Shown: piece by piece, positions 62,048 to 64,000 of the stretch
How positions within the stretch are numbered: position 1 is the stretch's first letter
How the letters are laid out: each line of letters starts with the position of its first letter
Made by a program: the position numbers and the translations under genes
NCBI RefSeq assembly: GCF_900089455.2
Contig: NZ_LT907988.1
Location: forward strand, 2,914,001 to 2,978,000
DNA from: Orrella dioscoreae
Lineage (GTDB): Bacteria > Pseudomonadota > Gammaproteobacteria > Burkholderiales > Burkholderiaceae_B
Reading direction: 5' to 3'
Length of the DNA: 64,000 bases
The notes under the pieces: model-generated
What the model was told of the DNA's origin: nothing
Databases searched by the model: none
What the model saw: only the letters and a program-made list of their open reading frames with translations

Positions 62048-62253
62048 CAGTAGTCTCCAGTATCGAGACAATAGGCCGGGTTGTCAAGTGACAACCCGGC
62101 CTCATCGGAATTGGCCAGCGTATCGCGCGGCTCGACCATCAGGAGGTTCAGATTTCCAGGTTTTCGATCACTCAAAGTGATTATTTCCTCGAAAAAATGA
62201 ACTTGGCCCGATCCGTCAAAGGCCGATCCAAGACACATCATGATGCGGCCCTC

Positions 62254-63510
62254 CTATACGATCGCGCTCAGCGCCGGCACGACCACGTCTCTCGGCACCA
62301 GCTTCGGCACGTAGGTCTGCCCACCGCCCCAGGCTTCAACCAGGTTGGCCCACTCTTGCAGCATGTGGCGCCGCTGCTCGGCATATTCGGCTTTGTTGTA
62401 GACCGAGCGCGAAGAACGCCCGTCCTCGTGGGCCAGGCACTTCTCGATCCAGTCGCGGTTGAAGCCGATTTCGTTCAACAGCGTCGAGCCGGTGCGGCGC
62501 AGGTCATGGACAGTGAACGGTTGCAGGGGCAGCCCTTTGGTTTTCGCGGCCTGTACTACGAGCTGCGTGACCCGATTCAAGGTCGCATTGGACATGCACC
62601 GCTCGGCATCGTAACGAGACGGAAAGACGAACCTTGAACCCGCCGCGCAAGCGTGCAACGTGACGAAGATGTCGAGCGCCTGACTCGATAGGTAAACCAC
62701 GTGCGGATTGCGCCCCTTCATCCGCTGCTTCGGAATCGTCCAAGTCGCGCGCTCGAAGTTGACCTCATCCCAGGTGGCCTGGATCAGTTCGCTCTTTCGC
62801 ACCAGCGTCAGCAGAATCAGGCGCAAGGCGAGCCTGATGGTCGGATAGGTCGCCACCAATTCCAGGTGCTGAATCACCAGCCGGATCTCCAGCGGCGACA
62901 AGGCTCGATCCTTGGGCACGAAGGTGGCGATTGAGGAGGCTCTCACGCTCTCCGCAGGGTTCTCCACCTTCTCGCCGTGGGCGATGGCGTATACATAGAC
63001 CTGCTTCACGATGTCGCGAATCTGGACGGCCGTGGCCGGCGCCCCACGCTCCTTGACTTTGTTGCACAAGGCCCGCAGATCCTCGGCCTGGATCTCGGTC
63101 AGCAGGCGATTGCGGAACACCGGCAGGATGTCCCGGTCGATGATGTGCTTGCGCATGGCGCGGGTGCTGTCGGCCAACCGCGCATTGGTCAGCCATGCTT
63201 CCGTCGCCGCGCCGAAGGTCTTGATGGCGACCACCCGCCGCTTCTCGCGTTGCTTTTCAAGCGCGGGGGATATCCCTGCCTGAACGGACTTGCGCGCATC
63301 CAAGAGCAGTTCGCGCGCCATCGCCAGCGAGATACCGCCCGGGCCATAGCGTCCCAGGGTCAGCGTCTCGCGGCGGCCGTGGAGCCGGTAGTCGTAGCGG
63401 AAGGTGACGGTACCGCTGGGCGATACCGTCACGTACATCCCATCCCGGTCAGAAGCCTTATAAATCTTGGACTTAGGCTTCAGATTTCGCAGTGCAGCGT
63501 CGGTCAGCAT
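62254..63510 (-). CDS. int: Tyrosine-family site-specific integrase of the ICE
   Basis: 418 residues. N-terminal DUF4102 arm-binding region (MLTDAALRNLKPKSKIYKASDRDGMYVTVSPSGTVTFRYDYRLHGRRETLTLGRYGPGGISLAMARELL), a SAM-like core-binding domain and a catalytic domain with R238 (LVRKSEL), HDLRR (H335, R338), H361 and Y371. It recombines attP/attB at the end of guaA. Located 301 bp from the guaA stop, facing away from it. Confidence 0.97.
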   Translation of the reverse strand: MLTDAALRNLKPKSKIYKASDRDGMYVTVSPSGTVTFRYDYRLHGRRETLTLGRYGPGGISLAMARELLLDARKSVQAGISPALEKQREKRRVVAIKTFGAATEAWLTNARLADSTRAMRKHIIDRDILPVFRNRLLTEIQAEDLRALCNKVKERGAPATAVQIRDIVKQVYVYAIAHGEKVENPAESVRASSIATFVPKDRALSPLEIRLVIQHLELVATYPTIRLALRLILLTLVRKSELIQATWDEVNFERATWTIPKQRMKGRNPHVVYLSSQALDIFVTLHACAAGSRFVFPSRYDAERCMSNATLNRVTQLVVQAAKTKGLPLQPFTVHDLRRTGSTLLNEIGFNRDWIEKCLAHEDGRSSRSVYNKAEYAEQRRHMLQEWANLVEAWGGGQTYVPKLVPRDVVVPALSAIV

Positions 63511-63811
63511 CGAGGTTTTCCTCCGGTTTTTCGACGGCTTTTACCGTCAGGGACCTGGAGGCCTGCTGATGCTCGGAAAGCCGCGTAAAACAAGCTTTCC
63601 CGAGAAGATTTTTACCGTCAAAGACAGTAAAAGTCTCAATAGTGAACGAGAGTGTCTTAATCCGGCCTCGATTCTTACCGCCAGCGCCACCGTCAACTTG
63701 TTTTGCTAGCCGGCGATAGCCACCGATAGATGCCGCGACGTATTTACCTATAAAATCAATACGTTACGACGATTTTTCGATAGCTGGCGATAGTCCTCGA
63801 AGGACGTCAAA
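63511..63811. promoter_or_regulatory. Integrase promoter/attachment-arm region next to guaA
   Basis: 301 bp without a gene. TTACCGTCA occurs at 63541-63549 and 63615-63623; the longer GCTTTTACCGTCAG (63537-63550) recurs at 16262. TAGCYGGCGATAGY is repeated at 63707-63720 and 63781-63794, 74 bp apart. These may be integrase arm or accessory-protein sites. Confidence 0.5.
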
Positions 63812-64000
63812 TCACTCCCACTCAATAGTAGCCGGCGGCTTACTACTAACGTCATAAACCACCCGGTTAATCCCCCGCACCTCATTAATAATCCGCGAGG
63901 AAACCTTGGCCAACAACGCATAAGGCAACTGCGCCCAATCCGCGGTCATGAAATCCGACGTCTGCACAGCCCGCAGCGCAACCACGTAATCGTAAGTCCG
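63812..64000 (-). CDS. guaA: GMP synthase, C-terminal fragment (window edge)
   Basis: The minus-strand frame ends ...[23 protein letters not shown]-stop, the exact C-terminus of GMP synthase. The enzyme converts XMP to GMP with glutamine. The stop is TGA at 63812-63814. The TGGGAG region just before the stop is the core of many island att sites, so the coding sequence is preserved across integration. The rest continues outside the window. Confidence 0.95.
   Translation of the reverse strand, partial: RTYDYVVALRAVQTSDFMTADWAQLPYALLAKVSSRIINEVRGINRVVYDVSSKPPATIEWE

Larger units (their letters stand above)
16185..63823. mobile_element. Tn4371-like integrative and conjugative element integrated at the 3' end of guaA
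   Basis: Complete set of ICE functions in one block: tyrosine integrase beside guaA (62254-63510), relaxase, TraF, TraG, TrbBCDEJKLFGI, ParA, ParB and RepA. The gene order traG-trb...trbI-DUF2274 and parA-RHH-DUF2840-traF-relaxase is that of the Tn4371 family. The guaA side is firm. The far boundary at about 16185 is inferred from a CCCACTC core shared with guaA (63817-63823) and a 14-bp shared motif. If correct the element is about 47.6 kb and carries the nitrilase/Rad50, oxidoreductase and GHKL/Dcm/Vsr cargo, but not the Wadjet island. Confidence 0.6.

Noticed and set aside
62047-62241. 64-codon minus-strand ORF between integrase and hicA-like gene, overlapping hicA by one base
   Set aside because: No recognisable domain or clear ribosome-binding site. 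Position is tempting, but I cannot support it as a gene.
1-64000. CRISPR array, tRNA or rRNA genes, IS transposases
   Set aside because: Looked for regularly spaced repeats, cloverleaf-like ends and DDE transposase motifs; none convincing.

Overview
Organism and setting. The window is GC-rich proteobacterial DNA. The last 190 bases carry the 3' end of guaA on the minus strand (C-terminus ...PPATIEWE), a classic integration target for islands. The GuaA tail, the GC content and a Tn4371-type conjugative backbone suggest a betaproteobacterium of the Burkholderiales (Achromobacter/Bordetella-like). This is inference from family resemblance; no rRNA or tRNA gene is visible.

Layout. (1) 1-16.1 kb is a defence/toxin-antitoxin island: a truncated hipBA pair with three palindromic operators, an XRE regulator, and a five-gene plus-strand operon. 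The operon encodes a 2210-residue DUF4011 helicase-nuclease followed by a Wadjet-type SMC plasmid-defence complex (jetABCD). (2) 16.2-63.8 kb looks like one integrative and conjugative element (ICE) abutting guaA. The tyrosine integrase (62.3-63.5 kb) is next to guaA, and the opposite end is probably near 16.2 kb, where a guaA-like CCCACTC core and a 14-bp copy of an integrase-side motif occur. (3) Within the ICE, 16.4-21.3 kb holds a two-gene minus-strand module: a nitrilase-fold protein with an intact Glu-Lys-Cys triad overlapping by 4 nt a Rad50-like zinc-hook ATPase. I do not recognise this pair as a named system and consider it the best candidate for something undescribed. (4) 21.5-34.3 kb is the mating-pair-formation operon traG-copG-trbBCDEJKLFGI-DUF2274 plus an exclusion-type lipoprotein. 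(5) 34.3-41.1 kb is cargo: two LysR regulators, two SDRs, three F420-reductase-like NAD(P) proteins and a DUF2867 protein. (6) 41.1-53.6 kb is the transfer/maintenance block: relaxase, traF, DUF2840, a small partition-type protein, parA, iteron-like repeats, repA, regulators, DUF736, a hairpin-rich noncoding tract, parB and DUF932. (7) 54.2-60.3 kb, visibly lower in GC, is a restriction-modification-type island: two MORC/HSP90-like (GHKL) ATPases, each ending in a PD-(D/E)xK nuclease motif, around Vsr and a C5 cytosine methyltransferase. (8) 60.4-62.1 kb holds small regulators and a HicA-like/HTH pair.

How it fits together. parA, parB, repA and the repeats would allow partition or transient replication of the excised circle. 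The relaxase, TraG and Trb proteins transfer it, and the integrase places it at guaA. The cargo is dominated by anti-phage/anti-plasmid functions, with at least four separate candidate systems in 60 kb.
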